Counted from the stretch's first letter, positions 17,822 to 27,052 are shown. The stretch: DNA of 64,000 nucleotides from Streptomyces chattanoogensis (GCF_001294335.1 NZ_LGKG01000101.1:124001-188000), one strand, 5' to 3'. The notes: a model not told the origin generated them from the sequence alone. Numbers and translations are program-made.

Positions 17822-18328
17822 TCACTGACCGGCAGGGGAGCGGTGTGCGAGGTCCTCCTGGATGCGGGCGATGACCGGTTCGACGGCGGCCGAGACGTGC
17901 GGCGACAGCCCAGTGCCATGGCTGGTGTCGGCGACCTCGACGGCGTAGACGAGCAGTGCTCCGGGGAGCCGGCCCAGCGTGCGGGCGAGTTGCACGGCGT
18001 CGCCGAGCGTGAAGCCGTGTGAGCTGGTCTCGCGGTGGGGCGTTCGCCACCGATCGTCATGGAGCTGGAGTCGGTGGATGCGGCCGGGCCGTGCGGGACG
18101 GACGCGGGCGGCATCCACCAGGATGGCCAGGTCGGCGCCTTCCCAGGCGTTGATGAGGCGGGTGGGTTCACCGTCGGTGAGGGTGAGCCTGGTGCCGTGG
18201 GGGAGGGGCCGCTGCACTTCCCGCTGCGCGAGGCCGGCCACGATGGCCCAGCCCACGCCGTCGTCGCGCCGGTAGTCATTGCCGACACCAATCACAGCGA
18301 TCCGCGGGGTGGCCGGTGAAACGTCCAT
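17822..18328 (-). CDS. NiFe hydrogenase maturation protease
   Basis: 168 residues, HycI/HoxW-type endopeptidase that removes the C-terminal tail of the large subunit after nickel insertion. Signature GVGNDYRRDDGVGWAIV at the N-terminus (nickel-sensing acidic residue in NDYRRDD), second acidic site in LAILVDAARV, and SSHGFTLGDAVQLA. ATG 18328 (MDVSPATPRI). It is divergent from the hydrogenase operon whose large subunit (21766-23136) has the expected cleavable tail. No hypABCDEF genes are in the window, so nickel insertion must rely on genes elsewhere. Confidence 0.9.
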   Translation of the reverse strand: MDVSPATPRIAVIGVGNDYRRDDGVGWAIVAGLAQREVQRPLPHGTRLTLTDGEPTRLINAWEGADLAILVDAARVRPARPGRIHRLQLHDDRWRTPHRETSSHGFTLGDAVQLARTLGRLPGALLVYAVEVADTSHGTGLSPHVSAAVEPVIARIQEDLAHRSPAGQ

Positions 18329-18411
18329 GACGCACTGTCTTCCCTTTCCACGCGCACGACGTCCTTCCCGCGGCGCGGTCCGCCACTTCGGACCCGTCCG
18401 GGGTATGGGCA

Positions 18412-18425
18412 CGGCCGTATGGGCC
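18412..18425 (-). promoter_or_regulatory. Candidate DosR-like box upstream of the hydrogenase operon
   Basis: Read on the minus strand, GGCCCATACGGCCG agrees at 10 of 14 positions with GGACCGTTCGGCCC found at 27039. It lies 85 bp before the ATG of the beta subunit, in the divergent space shared with the maturation protease. Confidence 0.4.
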
Positions 18426-18509
18426 ACAGCGAGGGCCGTCACCCCGTGTCCGCGGAGCCAACGGGCACATAGTGGTCGCGTTGGCATGATCCACTCCGGG
18501 AGGCGGGCG

Positions 18510-19676
18510 ATGACGGGCAACGGTGCCACTGCGGTGATCGGCAAGGACGGCCTGGACGCGCTGATCCGGGCCCTCGCAGCGGGTGGCCGTACGGTCATCG
18601 GGCCCACCGTGCGCGACGGCGCGATCGTGCTGACCGAAATCGCCGGTGGCGACGAACTGCCGTACGGCTGGGGTGTGGAGCTGGAGGCCGGGCACTACCG
18701 GCTGCGTAGACGTGCGGACGGGGCAGCGTTCGCGCACAGCGCCGGGCCGCAATCGTGGAAGACGTATCTGCATCCGCAGCGGGAACGGCAATGGACTGCC
18801 GACCGTGGGGCCGATGGGGCACTGGTCGTCACGGAGGAGGATGCGCCGGTGCCCTCGTATGCGTTCCTTGGGATGCGCCCGTGCGATCTGCGGGCCATTG
18901 CAGTGCAGGACCGGGTGCTGGCCGGCGGCCCGCACACCGACAGCCGGTACCGGGCGCGCCGTGAGCGGGCGTTCCTGGTGGCTGTGGAGTGCACCGAGCC
19001 GGGAGCCACCTGTTTCTGCACATCCATGGGCGCCGGGCCCGCGGTGGACGGCGGGTATGACCTGGCGCTGACCGAGGTGGTGGACGACGGCGGGCACCGT
19101 TTCTGGGCTCGGGCCGGCAGCGAAGAGGGCGCGGCCGTGCTGGCACAGCTGCCGCGCCGGCCGGCCGACCCGGCGACCGAGAGCACCGCTCGGCAGCGGG
19201 TGGCCGGGGCTGCCGACCGGATGGGCCGCACCATGCCCGAGGTGGATCTGCAGCTGCTGATGCGCGAGACCCTGGAGGCCGAGCGCTGGAACGATGTCGC
19301 TTCCCGCTGTCTGACCTGTGGCAACTGCACCATGGCCTGCCCGACCTGCTTCTGCACCTCCGCCGAGGACGTCACCGACCTGACCGGAGACCACGCCGAG
19401 CGGTGGCGGCGCTGGGAGTCCTGTTTCGACCTGGAGTTCTCCCATCTGCCGGACGGGCCGGTCCGCGCGACCGGTCGCAGCCGCTACCGGCAGTGGGCCA
19501 CCCACAAACTTGGCACCTGGTACGACCAGTTCGGCAGCTCGGGGTGTGTCGGCTGCGGGCGGTGCATCGTCTGGTGCCCGGTCGGTATCGACATCACCGA
19601 AGAGGCTCACGCCCTGAACCAGGAACGCGCGGCAACGGGTGGAGTCGGGGTGCCACCGCGGGAGGCTTCCTCATGA
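18510..19676 (+). CDS. NiFe hydrogenase beta subunit (4Fe-4S dicluster protein)
   Basis: 388 residues. Matches the beta subunit (HydB/HyhB type) of soluble group 3b hydrogenases: [36 protein letters not shown], and two C-terminal ferredoxin-type sites [16 protein letters not shown] and [17 protein letters not shown]. It should relay electrons between the small subunit and the flavin subunit. ATG 18510 with GGGAGG upstream; earlier in-frame ATGs lack such a site. It overlaps the next gene by 4 bp. First gene of a five-gene operon ending at 23136. Confidence 0.9.
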   Translation: MTGNGATAVIGKDGLDALIRALAAGGRTVIGPTVRDGAIVLTEIAGGDELPYGWGVELEAGHYRLRRRADGAAFAHSAGPQSWKTYLHPQRERQWTADRGADGALVVTEEDAPVPSYAFLGMRPCDLRAIAVQDRVLAGGPHTDSRYRARRERAFLVAVECTEPGATCFCTSMGAGPAVDGGYDLALTEVVDDGGHRFWARAGSEEGAAVLAQLPRRPADPATESTARQRVAGAADRMGRTMPEVDLQLLMRETLEAERWNDVASRCLTCGNCTMACPTCFCTSAEDVTDLTGDHAERWRRWESCFDLEFSHLPDGPVRATGRSRYRQWATHKLGTWYDQFGSSGCVGCGRCIVWCPVGIDITEEAHALNQERAATGGVGVPPREASS

Positions 19677-20158
19677 CGGCCAAGGGCCCTGGGTTCCTCG
19701 GCGACCTGCCGCCCGGGCATCGCGAACGGCTGCTCACCGTCGCGCGCGAGGTGTCCTTCCCTGCGGGCATGCGGATCTTCGAAGAGGGCGGCGTGGCCGA
19801 CCGGTTCTGGATCCTCCGCTCAGGGCGGGTCGCCCTCGACACGCATGAGCCCGGCCGCGGCGCCATGGTGGTCGAAACTCTGGGTGAGGGGGATTTGCTG
19901 GGCTGGTCCTGGCTGTTCGAGCCCTACCGCTGGCACCTGGGCGCGCAGACCCGCGATGCGGTGGCGGCGTACGAATTCGACGCGGACCAGATCCGGTCGG
20001 CCATCGACGAGGACCCGGCTTTCGGCCTGGCGGTCACGCGGTGCGTCGCTGCAGTGGCCATCGGCCGACGGCTGAGGGCCGCCCGTACCCGCCTGCTGGA
20101 CATGTACGCCCCGCCCGGCACCGCCCGGCAAGCAAGGTCCGGCGGTGCAGCGCCATGA
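19673..20158 (+). CDS. Cyclic nucleotide-binding domain protein without a DNA-binding domain
   Basis: 161 residues. A Crp-type beta-barrel: LTVAREVSFPAGMRIFEEGG, FWILRSGRVALDTH, and the phosphate-binding-cassette position read as LGEGDLLGWSWLFEPYRWHL, with the usual GE(x)A/S altered. The C-terminal helices (FGLAVTRCVAAVAIGRRLRA) are present but there is no helix-turn-helix. It is embedded between hydrogenase genes with 4-bp overlaps on both sides, so it is co-translated with them. A regulatory or structural subunit seems more likely than a transcription factor (inference). Confidence 0.88.
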   Translation: MTAKGPGFLGDLPPGHRERLLTVAREVSFPAGMRIFEEGGVADRFWILRSGRVALDTHEPGRGAMVVETLGEGDLLGWSWLFEPYRWHLGAQTRDAVAAYEFDADQIRSAIDEDPAFGLAVTRCVAAVAIGRRLRAARTRLLDMYAPPGTARQARSGGAAP

Positions 20159-20979
20159 CAGCCCTCCACGCCGACATGGCGCCGGTCCCGTACCGGGTGG
20201 TGCGACGCAGAGACGAGACCGCTGACACCGCCGAGATCGTCCTGGAACCGGTGTCATCGGCCCTGCCCCCTTGCAGGCCCGGCCAGTTCGCGATGGTGTA
20301 CGCCTTCGGTGTCGGTGATATCCCGCTGTCACTGAGCGGCATCGACGGGCACAGACTGACCCACACCGTCCGCGCGGTCGGGGCGGTCTCGCGCGCGCTG
20401 TACGGCCTGCGGCCCGGCGCGACGGTCGGGGTGCGCGGACCCTTCGGCACCGGCTGGGACCTGGACACCGCGACCGGACGTGATCTGGTGATCGTGGCCG
20501 GCGGGCTCGGCCTGGCGCCGCTGCGGCCGTTGGTTGCCGCCGCGCTCGGTGCCCCACCGAGCTTCGGCCGACTCACCGTCCTCATTGGCACCCGTACCCC
20601 CGGTGACCTGCTCTGCACCCGGGACATCGACGCCTGGCGGGCGAACGGTGCCGACGTCCACATCACCGTCGACCGTCCCGACACTGACTGGACGGGGGAT
20701 GTCGGCGTGGTGACCACCCTGCTCGACCGGGCAGAGTTCGTTCCGGGCAACGCGGCGGCGTTCCTCTGCGGTCCCGAGGTGATGATCCGAGCCACCGCTC
20801 GCGAATTCGCCCACCGCGGACTTGCCCCAGACCGCATCCGGGTCTCCCTGGAGCGCACCATGCACTGCGGCACCGGTCACTGCGGCCACTGCCAGCTCGG
20901 TCCGCTCCTGCTCTGCCGCGACGGCCCTGTCGTTGCCTGGACCCGAGCCGAACCCCTCCTGCCCGTAAGGGAGTTGTGA
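20155..20979 (+). CDS. NiFe hydrogenase gamma subunit (FAD/NAD(P)-binding, 2Fe-2S)
   Basis: 274 residues, ferredoxin-NADP reductase fold like HydG/HyhG. FAD site in [23 protein letters not shown](P) site [26 protein letters not shown], and a C-terminal 2Fe-2S motif [17 protein letters not shown]. It transfers electrons between NAD(P)(H) and the iron-sulfur chain, making the enzyme a cytoplasmic NAD(P)-linked hydrogenase. Its start overlaps the CNB gene (ATGA). The following gene starts two bases after its stop. Confidence 0.9.
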   Translation: MTALHADMAPVPYRVVRRRDETADTAEIVLEPVSSALPPCRPGQFAMVYAFGVGDIPLSLSGIDGHRLTHTVRAVGAVSRALYGLRPGATVGVRGPFGTGWDLDTATGRDLVIVAGGLGLAPLRPLVAAALGAPPSFGRLTVLIGTRTPGDLLCTRDIDAWRANGADVHITVDRPDTDWTGDVGVVTTLLDRAEFVPGNAAAFLCGPEVMIRATAREFAHRGLAPDRIRVSLERTMHCGTGHCGHCQLGPLLLCRDGPVVAWTRAEPLLPVREL

Positions 20980-20980
20980 C

Positions 20981-21769
20981 ATGGCGGACATGCCCGGGAC
21001 GCGTCCCCAACTGGGTGTGTGGAAGTTCGCCTCCTGCGACGGCTGCCAGCTCACCCTGCTCGACTGCGAGGACGAACTCCTCGGCATCGCGGAGCGGGTG
21101 GAGATCTCCTACTTCCTTGAGGCATCCAGTGCGCCCGGTCCGGGGCCGTACGACCTGTCGTTGGTCGAGGGCTCCGTCACCACTACGCAGGACGCCGAGC
21201 GCATTCAAGGGATCCGGGCCGCTTCCCGGCGTCTGGTCACCATCGGCGCCTGCGCCACCGCGGGCGGGGTCCAGGCGCTGCGCAACTACGCCGACGTCGC
21301 CGAATTCCAGGCCGCGGTCTACGCCCGGCCGGACTACATCGACACCCTCGCCACCTCCACCCCCATCAGCGCTCATGTGCCCGTCGACTTCGAACTGCGC
21401 GGCTGCCCCATCGACCGCGGCCAGCTCATCGAGGTCATCACCGCCTATTTGGCCGGCCGCACGCCCGATGTGCCCGCCCACAGCGTGTGCTTCGAATGCA
21501 AGCGGCGCGGCACCACCTGCGTGACCGTCGCCCACGGCACCCCTTGCCTGGGTCCGATCACCCACGCCGGGTGCGGCGCCCTCTGCCCCGCTTACCACCG
21601 CGGCTGCTACGGCTGTTTCGGCCCGTCGAATTCGATCAACTTCCCCTCCTTCATCCCACTGCTGCGCCGCGACGGCATGGACACCCTCGATGTCGTGCGA
21701 GTGCTCCGTACCTTTAACACCGCTGCGGAGGAATTCGATGCAGCATCACGGAAGGAACTCTCCGGATGA
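20981..21769 (+). CDS. hyhS: NiFe hydrogenase small subunit
   Basis: 262 residues. Iron-sulfur relay subunit: proximal cluster ligands CDGCQ (near residue 20), GACATAGG and RGCPIDRGQ; further cysteines in [31 protein letters not shown] and [10 protein letters not shown]. No Tat signal, so the enzyme is cytoplasmic, as expected for group 3. It overlaps the large subunit by 4 bp. Part of a beta-CNB-gamma-small-large operon; apart from the CNB insertion the order matches group 3b hydrogenases such as mycobacterial Hyh. Confidence 0.9.
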   Translation: MADMPGTRPQLGVWKFASCDGCQLTLLDCEDELLGIAERVEISYFLEASSAPGPGPYDLSLVEGSVTTTQDAERIQGIRAASRRLVTIGACATAGGVQALRNYADVAEFQAAVYARPDYIDTLATSTPISAHVPVDFELRGCPIDRGQLIEVITAYLAGRTPDVPAHSVCFECKRRGTTCVTVAHGTPCLGPITHAGCGALCPAYHRGCYGCFGPSNSINFPSFIPLLRRDGMDTLDVVRVLRTFNTAAEEFDAASRKELSG

Positions 21770-23136
21770 CCCACCGCGAGGCGAAGGTGCTGAAGGTGGA
21801 GTCCCTCGCTCGCGTCGAGGGCGAAGGCGCACTGCAACTGCGCCTCCACGATGGTGAGGTGACCGAGGCACAGCTGAGGATCTACGAACCCCCGCGGTTC
21901 TTCGAGGCATTCCTGCGTGGACGCGCGTACACCGAGCCGCCCGACATCACCTCCCGGGTGTGCGGAATCTGCCCGGTCGCCTATCAGATGAGTGCCTGCC
22001 GCGCGATCGAGGACGCCTGTGGCGTCGTGGTGGACGGGCAGTTGGCCGCGCTGCGCCGACTGCTCTACTGCGGCGAATGGATCGAGAGCCAGACCCTGCA
22101 CATCCACCTGCTGCACGCCCCCGACTTCCTGGGCGGCGACAGCGTCATCGACCTCGCCCGCACCCACCGCACCCACGTCGAGCGGGGCCTCGCACTCAAG
22201 CAGGCCGGCAACGCCATCGTGGAACTGCTCGGCGGCCGCGCCATCCATCCGGTCAACGCACGTATCGGCGGCTTCCACCGCGTACCGAGCAGGACGGAAC
22301 TCCGGCCGCTGGAAGAGCGGTTGAAGCGTGCCCGGGACGATGCGGAGGCAACCGTACGGTGGGTCGCCGGCTTCGATTTCCCCGACGCGGGGATCGACAC
22401 GCAATTGCTCGCCCTCGCCGAACCAGGCACCTACGCCATCGACTCCGGCACCCCCACCGCCATGGCCGCACCAAGCACCGTCGGCTTGCCCGAGGACACC
22501 GACCGGGCACTGCCCACCCACACCTTCCCGCTCCCGACTTTCCCCGACCACGTTGTCGAGTCCCAGGTTCCGCACTCCACCGCCCTGCACTCGCTATTGG
22601 ACGGGCACCGTCATCTCACCGGGTCGCTCGCCCGTTACGCCATCAGTGGCCGCTGGCTGCCGCCCGACGTACTCCAGGTCGCACGCGAGGCCGGCCTCGG
22701 CGACCCCCGCGAGGGCACGGTCTGCCGCAACCCTTTCCGCAGCATCATCGTCCGTGCCGTGGAAGTGCTGTACGCAGTGGGTGAGGCACTGCGCCTGATC
22801 GATGGGTACGACCCGCCACCGCGCCCCTGCGTCGACGTGCCTGTGCGAGCGGGCACCGGCCACGGTGCGACGGAGGCACCCCGTGGCCTCCTCTACCACC
22901 GCTACACCCTCGACACGGACGGCGCCGTCACCGCAGCCGCGCTGGTCCCGCCGACCGCGCAGAACCAGGCCGCAATCGAGCAGGACCTGCTCCGCTCGGT
23001 GCAGGAACGTTTGACGACCGGTCCGCATCCCACCGACGCCGAGCTGACCGCCCGGTGCGAACGGGTGATCCGCAACCACGATCCGTGCATCTCCTGCTCC
23101 ACCCACTTCCTCGATCTGACCGTCGAATACGGCTGA
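21766..23136 (+). CDS. hyhL: NiFe hydrogenase large subunit
   Basis: 456 residues, holding the Ni-Fe site. L1 motif [19 protein letters not shown] (Cys66 and Cys69) and L2 motif [13 protein letters not shown] (Cys441, Cys444, His447) provide the four ligating cysteines. The nine residues after His447 are the tail removed by the maturation protease encoded at 17822-18328. [11 protein letters not shown] and the overall length fit group 3b. It reversibly oxidises H2; during hypoxia it may dispose of electrons or recycle NAD(P)+ (known for the mycobacterial enzyme, inferred here). Confidence 0.93.
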   Translation: MTHREAKVLKVESLARVEGEGALQLRLHDGEVTEAQLRIYEPPRFFEAFLRGRAYTEPPDITSRVCGICPVAYQMSACRAIEDACGVVVDGQLAALRRLLYCGEWIESQTLHIHLLHAPDFLGGDSVIDLARTHRTHVERGLALKQAGNAIVELLGGRAIHPVNARIGGFHRVPSRTELRPLEERLKRARDDAEATVRWVAGFDFPDAGIDTQLLALAEPGTYAIDSGTPTAMAAPSTVGLPEDTDRALPTHTFPLPTFPDHVVESQVPHSTALHSLLDGHRHLTGSLARYAISGRWLPPDVLQVAREAGLGDPREGTVCRNPFRSIIVRAVEVLYAVGEALRLIDGYDPPPRPCVDVPVRAGTGHGATEAPRGLLYHRYTLDTDGAVTAAALVPPTAQNQAAIEQDLLRSVQERLTTGPHPTDAELTARCERVIRNHDPCISCSTHFLDLTVEYG

Positions 23137-23221
23137 GACGCTGCCTGTCGCCAACTGGCCGAGGCTGCACGGCCGGACGATTCATCGCGCGGGGGACCGG
23201 GTCGTGGCCTTGGAAGGCCGT

Positions 23222-24250
23222 CTACTCCCGGTGCAGTGCGACTTTGAGGGCTCCGGAGTCGACGCCTCGCGAGAACACGTCGTACGCCTCTTCTATCCGG
23301 CCGAGGCCGAAGGTGTGGGTGATGAGCTGGGAGATGCTCAGACGACCGGATACGACCAGGTCCAGCAGCCAGGGAGTGGAAAAGGTGTCGACCTGTCCGG
23401 TGCTGATCGTCACGTTCTTGCGCCACAACGCTTCGAGATGCAGCGTCGCGGGCTTGCCGTGCATACCGATGTTGGCGATGTGCCCTCCCGGGCGAACGAT
23501 CCGCGTGCACAGAACGAAGCTCTCCGGAGCGCCGGCGGCCTCGATGGCCACGTCGGCTCCCGGCCCGTCCGCCAGGTCGCTGATCAGTCGCCCAGGAAGT
23601 TCGGCGGCATCGGCGCCGAGGCGCGCGGCGGTTTCGAGGCGGGACGGGGACAGGTCCACGGCGATCGTCCTGCGGGGCGAGTAGAGGCGGGCAACGATGA
23701 CGGTGGCGAGACCGATGGGGCCGGCTCCCACGACGGCGACGGTGTCTCCAGGGCTGACATGTCCGTTGCGCACTCCGACTTCGTAGGCGGTGGGGAGGAC
23801 TTCGGCGAGCAGGACCGCGTCGTCGCCAGGGAGCGCGCCGGGCCACTGGTGGGTGGACTGGTCGGCGAAGGGTACGCGTACGAACTCGGCCTGCGTGCCG
23901 TTGATGGTGTTTCCGAGGTTCCATCCGCCTCCTCCACGGCACTGCCCGTACGCGTTGCCCTGACAGAACGTGCAGCGCCCGCAGGCCGAGACGCACGAAA
24001 CGATCGCCTGGCTACCAGGGCGCACGGCATGTACCTCGGGCCCTGTTTCCACCACCTCGCCGACGGCCTCGTGGCCAAGGACGGTGCCCGGCTTCACCTC
24101 GGGCAGCTCTCCGGCCCGGATGCGTAGATCGCTTCCGCAGATAGTGGTGGTCTCGACGCGCACGACCGCATCCGTCGCATCCTCGATCACCGGATCCGGG
24201 ACTGCATCCCAGGAGATCTTCCCGGGGCCCTGATAGACGAGCGCTCGCAT
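23222..24250 (-). CDS. Zinc-dependent alcohol dehydrogenase family protein
   Basis: 342 residues, medium-chain dehydrogenase/reductase. Catalytic zinc ligands in ICGSDLRI and GHEAVGEVVETG; structural zinc cysteines in CGRCTFCQGNAYGQC; nucleotide fold VAVVGAGPIGLATVIVARL. ATG 24250 with AAGGGAG seven bases upstream; the frame is open 47 codons further but without a comparable site. Convergent with the hydrogenase operon. A DosR-like box lies about 80 bp upstream. Probably an NAD(P)-linked alcohol or aldehyde reductase used for fermentation-like redox balance (inference). Confidence 0.92.
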   Translation of the reverse strand: MRALVYQGPGKISWDAVPDPVIEDATDAVVRVETTTICGSDLRIRAGELPEVKPGTVLGHEAVGEVVETGPEVHAVRPGSQAIVSCVSACGRCTFCQGNAYGQCRGGGGWNLGNTINGTQAEFVRVPFADQSTHQWPGALPGDDAVLLAEVLPTAYEVGVRNGHVSPGDTVAVVGAGPIGLATVIVARLYSPRRTIAVDLSPSRLETAARLGADAAELPGRLISDLADGPGADVAIEAAGAPESFVLCTRIVRPGGHIANIGMHGKPATLHLEALWRKNVTISTGQVDTFSTPWLLDLVVSGRLSISQLITHTFGLGRIEEAYDVFSRGVDSGALKVALHRE

Positions 24251-24328
24251 GGTGTCACTCCCTTGCTGCCGCATTTCCGGGGTCGCCCCTCGCAGGGCTT
24301 CGGTGGCCAGGGCTGCTGGGCTCATTCG

Positions 24329-24344
24329 AGGACCAAGCGGCCTC
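24329..24344. promoter_or_regulatory. DosR-like box upstream of the alcohol dehydrogenase
   Basis: AGGACCAAGCGGCCTC shares AGGACC-N3-CGGCC with the box at 27038. It lies about 80 bp before the dehydrogenase start on the minus strand. Confidence 0.55.
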
Positions 24345-24427
24345 CCTTTGCGTTGTGCCGTTTGCGTTGTGCCGTCCGGACCAGCCATCACTTCGGTTTG
24401 TCCCGCGCGTTGGCTCCCTGCCCCAGT

Positions 24428-24580
24428 TCAATCGTGCGGAACGACAGCGACCGGGCAGGCCGCATGGTGTGCGGCGGCATGCGCAACATTGCCCAGGCGC
24501 GGGGCCATGGCGGGACGTTGTGCGCGCCGGCCGATCACCAGGGAAACGGGAAAACGCCTCCGCCTTCCCAGCATGCCGTC
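24428..24580 (-). pseudogene. Universal stress protein, C-terminal fragment
   Basis: The reading SLVIGRRAQRPAMAPRLGNV followed by AHAAAHHAACPVAVVPHD and a stop is the end of a UspA domain (the ...HHAACPVAVVP motif). The ATP-binding first half is absent. An intact USP follows on the opposite strand, so the promoter region of that gene contains a dead relative. Confidence 0.65.
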
Positions 24581-24599
24581 GCCCGGTTTGGCAGGCGAC

Positions 24600-24615
24600 A
24601 GGACCGTGGGCCCCA
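24600..24615. promoter_or_regulatory. DosR-like box upstream of the universal stress protein
   Basis: AGGACCGTGGGCCCCA, 71 bp before the GTG at 24686. It matches GGACC-N3-(C/G)GGCCC seen at other promoters of this island. Confidence 0.55.
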
Positions 24616-24685
24616 TCGACGGCGCCAGGGGAAGCTCCGGACGGGGTGCCCGATGCGCGATCGGTAGGGGCAGGAGGTGTAGGCG

Positions 24686-25597
24686 GTGGGGATTCCGGTG
24701 GTTGTCGGCGTCGATGGTTCCGAGGCCGGTCTGGAGGCCGTGGACTGGGCAGCCGACGAGGCGGTGCGTCATACAGTGCCGCTGCGTCTCGTGCACGTTG
24801 CCACCCCGGATCAGTTGCCGCACCCCCTCACAGGTCATCCGAATCATGCGTCACCCGCCGTGCGAGTCGGCCGAGAACCCGCCTCTGACCAGGACGTTCA
24901 GGAGACAGCCGACAGCATCGTCACCTCCGCGACGACGCGCGCCAGGCAGCGTGCCCCCACCGTGCAGCTGTCGGGCGAAGTGCTGTACGGAGATGCCGCA
25001 GCAGCCCTGACCGGGAAAGGTCGTAACGCCTTCGCCCTCGTCCTTGGATCCCGGGGGCTCGGAGATCTGGCAGGGCTGCTGCTGGGCTCCGTCAGCCTGG
25101 CCGTCGCCGCGCGCGCCGACTGCCCGGTCGTCGTGGTGCGTGGCGGTGTGGAGCACCGGGACTCCCGCTTCGGCAACGTCGTCGTGGGCATCGAGGACGG
25201 GGCGGGCAGTGGCACCGCCTTGCAGTTCGCGCTCCGTGAGGCCCAGGTAGGGCGCTGCGGCCTCACGGCGGTGCATGCGCGCTGTACGGCCACCAGCGGA
25301 TCCCCCGAGACAACAGCCCCTGCGGACTGGACGCCCGAAGCCCAGCGGCGCTCACCGGGGCAGGTGCTCGACGACGCGCTGCACGGACCTGGAGATCGGT
25401 GCCCGCACGTCGTGGTGAGCCGCAGGGCGGTTGAGGGACCGGCGCGGGAGGCGCTTCTGGAGGCGGCATCCGGCGCCGACCTGCTCGTCGTCGGAGCCCG
25501 CCGGCGGCGCGGCCACTTCGGGCTGCAGCTGGGCCTGGTCAACCACGGAGTACTGCACCATTCGCCGTGCCCGGTCGCCGTCGTCCCGCAGATCTGA
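24686..25597 (+). CDS. Universal stress protein, two UspA domains
   Basis: 303 residues with tandem UspA folds. Domain 1: VVVGVDGSEAGLEAVDWAAD ... LVLGSRGLGDLAGLLLGSVS ... ADCPVVVVRGG. Domain 2: VVVGIEDGAGSGTALQFALR ... LLVVGARRRRGHFGLQLGLV ... SPCPVAVVPQ. The G-2x-G-9x-G(S/T) ATP-binding motif is good in domain 1 and altered in domain 2. GTG 24686 with AGGAGG upstream. Similar double-domain USPs are core members of mycobacterial and streptomycete dormancy regulons. Cytoplasmic. Confidence 0.93.
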   Translation: MGIPVVVGVDGSEAGLEAVDWAADEAVRHTVPLRLVHVATPDQLPHPLTGHPNHASPAVRVGREPASDQDVQETADSIVTSATTRARQRAPTVQLSGEVLYGDAAAALTGKGRNAFALVLGSRGLGDLAGLLLGSVSLAVAARADCPVVVVRGGVEHRDSRFGNVVVGIEDGAGSGTALQFALREAQVGRCGLTAVHARCTATSGSPETTAPADWTPEAQRRSPGQVLDDALHGPGDRCPHVVVSRRAVEGPAREALLEAASGADLLVVGARRRRGHFGLQLGLVNHGVLHHSPCPVAVVPQI

Positions 25598-25660
25598 ACA
25601 TCGCTCCTCCGGCGCCGGGATGCCGATGTTCGGCTGAGCAGTCGCGGGAGCGGCTGCTCC

Positions 25661-25674
25661 GGGACCGGTCGGCC
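25661..25674. promoter_or_regulatory. DosR-like box upstream of the Rv1733c-like gene
   Basis: GGGACCGGTCGGCC, the best match in the window to the GGGACC-N3-CGGCC pattern, 92 bp before the GTG at 25766. Confidence 0.6.
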
Positions 25675-25765
25675 AAACCCCGGCGGCTCCTGTCCGCCCG
25701 GCCGCGAGCGACCCTGCACAGGAGCCAACTCCCTGTGTCGGCCCTGCGACCGTATCGAGCCGTGG

Positions 25766-26272
25766 GTGTCCGCTTTGCTGCTGCTCGTACTCGTCGTCGG
25801 GCTGCCGGCGGCCTCTCTGAGTGCGGGATCGGCGATGTATTCGTCCCAGATGCGCGTCGTGCACACCCAGTCCGCCCAGCGGCACCAGGTCACGGCGTCG
25901 CTGATCAAGGATGCTCCGGGTGGGACGCGGGCCACCCGCGCGGACGACCGGCAGAAGGCGCAAGTCCGCTGGACGGAGAAGGACGGCACGCAACGGACAG
26001 GCACGGTTCGCGTGGCTTCCGGTATGCACGCGGGTGCCACCACGTGGATCTGGGTGGACGGAAGCGGAGCCGTCAAGGGGGCACCGATGCCGCTGCAGAG
26101 CGCCGTGGCAATGGGCTGGCTGACGGGCGGCACGACGGCGGTCGGCGTGGCCACCTTGGCGTGCGCGGCCAGGGGAGGCATGCACCTGCTTCTGGACCGC
26201 AGAAGGTACGCGCAGTGGGACGCCGAGTGGGTCCTGGTGGAACCGCTGTGGTCCGCACGGTTCCGTGGGTGA
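25766..26272 (+). CDS. Rv1733c-like membrane protein
   Basis: 168 residues. TM helix 1 is ALLLLVLVVGLPAASLSAGS; then an extracytoplasmic region (MRVVHTQSAQRHQVTASLIK ... WTEKDGTQRTGTVRVASGMH, TTWIWVDGSGAV); TM helix 2 is AMGWLTGGTTAVGVATLACA; a short tail ends ...YAQWDAEWVLVEPLW. This layout and the tail are typical of the Rv1733c family, a DosR-regulated membrane protein in mycobacteria. The frame just upstream (CRPCDRIEPW) still resembles the family's conserved N-terminus, so translation may start earlier at a rare codon (CTG 25733); GTG 25766 is the first standard start I see. Confidence 0.8.
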   Translation: MSALLLLVLVVGLPAASLSAGSAMYSSQMRVVHTQSAQRHQVTASLIKDAPGGTRATRADDRQKAQVRWTEKDGTQRTGTVRVASGMHAGATTWIWVDGSGAVKGAPMPLQSAVAMGWLTGGTTAVGVATLACAARGGMHLLLDRRRYAQWDAEWVLVEPLWSARFRG

Positions 26273-26337
26273 GAGCGGGCCCCGGGCGGAAAGACCCGCG
26301 CATCCGCGCTCTGCTCAGTGCGGAATGTGGTGGGTTC

Positions 26338-26937
26338 TCACCTCTCGGAGGTGCCGGTTCGGGTGCCGTCGCTGTGAGTGTCGTCGGTCTCGTACGCCAG
26401 GTGCTCGGTGACCGAGACGACGCCGTCGACAGATCGACAGAGCCGCTCGATGATCGGGATCAGGCTCTTGAGCTGTACAGATCCGCCGAGCCTGACCTGC
26501 CCTTGGCGTACCTCGACGGTCACCCCGGAAGGAGCCAGACCCAGCGTCCGGTCCAGCACATCGCGGCGGATCTCCTCGCGGATGGCGTCGTCGCGTCGCA
26601 GGAAGACCCGCAGCAGGTCGCGGCGGCTGACGATGCCCACCAGCTTGTCGGTCTCGTCCACCACGGGCAGCCGCTTGACGTTCTGCACCTCCATGAGGCG
26701 TGCTGCCTCGACCACGTGCCAGTCCCGGCGTGCGCACACCGCGGGAGCGGACATCAGCTCCTCAGCCCTGGCGCCTTCGGCCTTGGCGCGCTCCCACGCC
26801 TCCAGGGGCGGAATCGGCATCAGGACGGCCGTGACGTCGTTGTCCGCGAGCGTCTTGACGATCTCCTTGAACGGCATGTCCGGCCGCACATGGACGACGT
26901 CCCGGGTCATGAGTTCTCCGACTGTTCGGTGTTGCAT
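26338..26937 (-). CDS. CBS domain and BON domain protein, first CBS shortened
   Basis: 199 residues. CBS1 starts normally (TVGELMTRDVVHVRPDMPFK, NDVTAV) but jumps to MPIPPLEAWERAKAEGARAE, lacking the ~30 residues that usually carry the second strand and the GVVSEADLL motif. CBS2 is complete (LMSAPAVCARRDWHVVEAAR, KRLPVVDETDKLVGIVSRRD). The C-terminus is a BON domain (GVTVEVRQGQVRLGGSVQLK). ATG 26937 with AGAGGAGAGGG upstream. Related to hypoxic response protein 1-type CBS proteins, which bind adenine nucleotides. Two DosR-like boxes lie in the divergent promoter. Nucleotide binding may be impaired by the deletion. Confidence 0.9.
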   Translation of the reverse strand: MQHRTVGELMTRDVVHVRPDMPFKEIVKTLADNDVTAVLMPIPPLEAWERAKAEGARAEELMSAPAVCARRDWHVVEAARLMEVQNVKRLPVVDETDKLVGIVSRRDLLRVFLRRDDAIREEIRRDVLDRTLGLAPSGVTVEVRQGQVRLGGSVQLKSLIPIIERLCRSVDGVVSVTEHLAYETDDTHSDGTRTGTSER

Positions 26938-27011
26938 GTCCCTCTCCTCTGCGCGAGTCGTGGAGCAGCCGGCCACCTCTCCATCCTGTTCCGCTCCGGG
27001 CTCTCCTGAAT

Positions 27012-27025
27012 GGTCCGACGGGCCC
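27012..27025. promoter_or_regulatory. DosR-like box 1, CBS-BON / DUF1918-XRE-PNPOx intergenic region
   Basis: GGTCCGACGGGCCC. Its reverse complement agrees at most positions with the reverse of the 27039 box. It lies about 75 bp upstream of the CBS-BON start. Confidence 0.45.
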
Positions 27026-27038
27026 CATCTGCGGATCA

Positions 27039-27052
27039 GGACCGTTCGGCCC
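27039..27052. promoter_or_regulatory. DosR-like box 2, same divergent promoter region
   Basis: GGACCGTTCGGCCC, about 100 bp from both divergent starts (26937 minus, 27149 plus), close to the mycobacterial DosR pattern GGGACC-N3-GGCCC. A weaker third copy (GGGGCTTCTGGGCCCC) follows at 27060-27075. Confidence 0.6.

Noticed and set aside
24428..24847. Minus-strand frame as a complete gene
   Set aside because: Only the last ~45 residues look like a universal stress protein; the rest is antisense to the intact USP gene.
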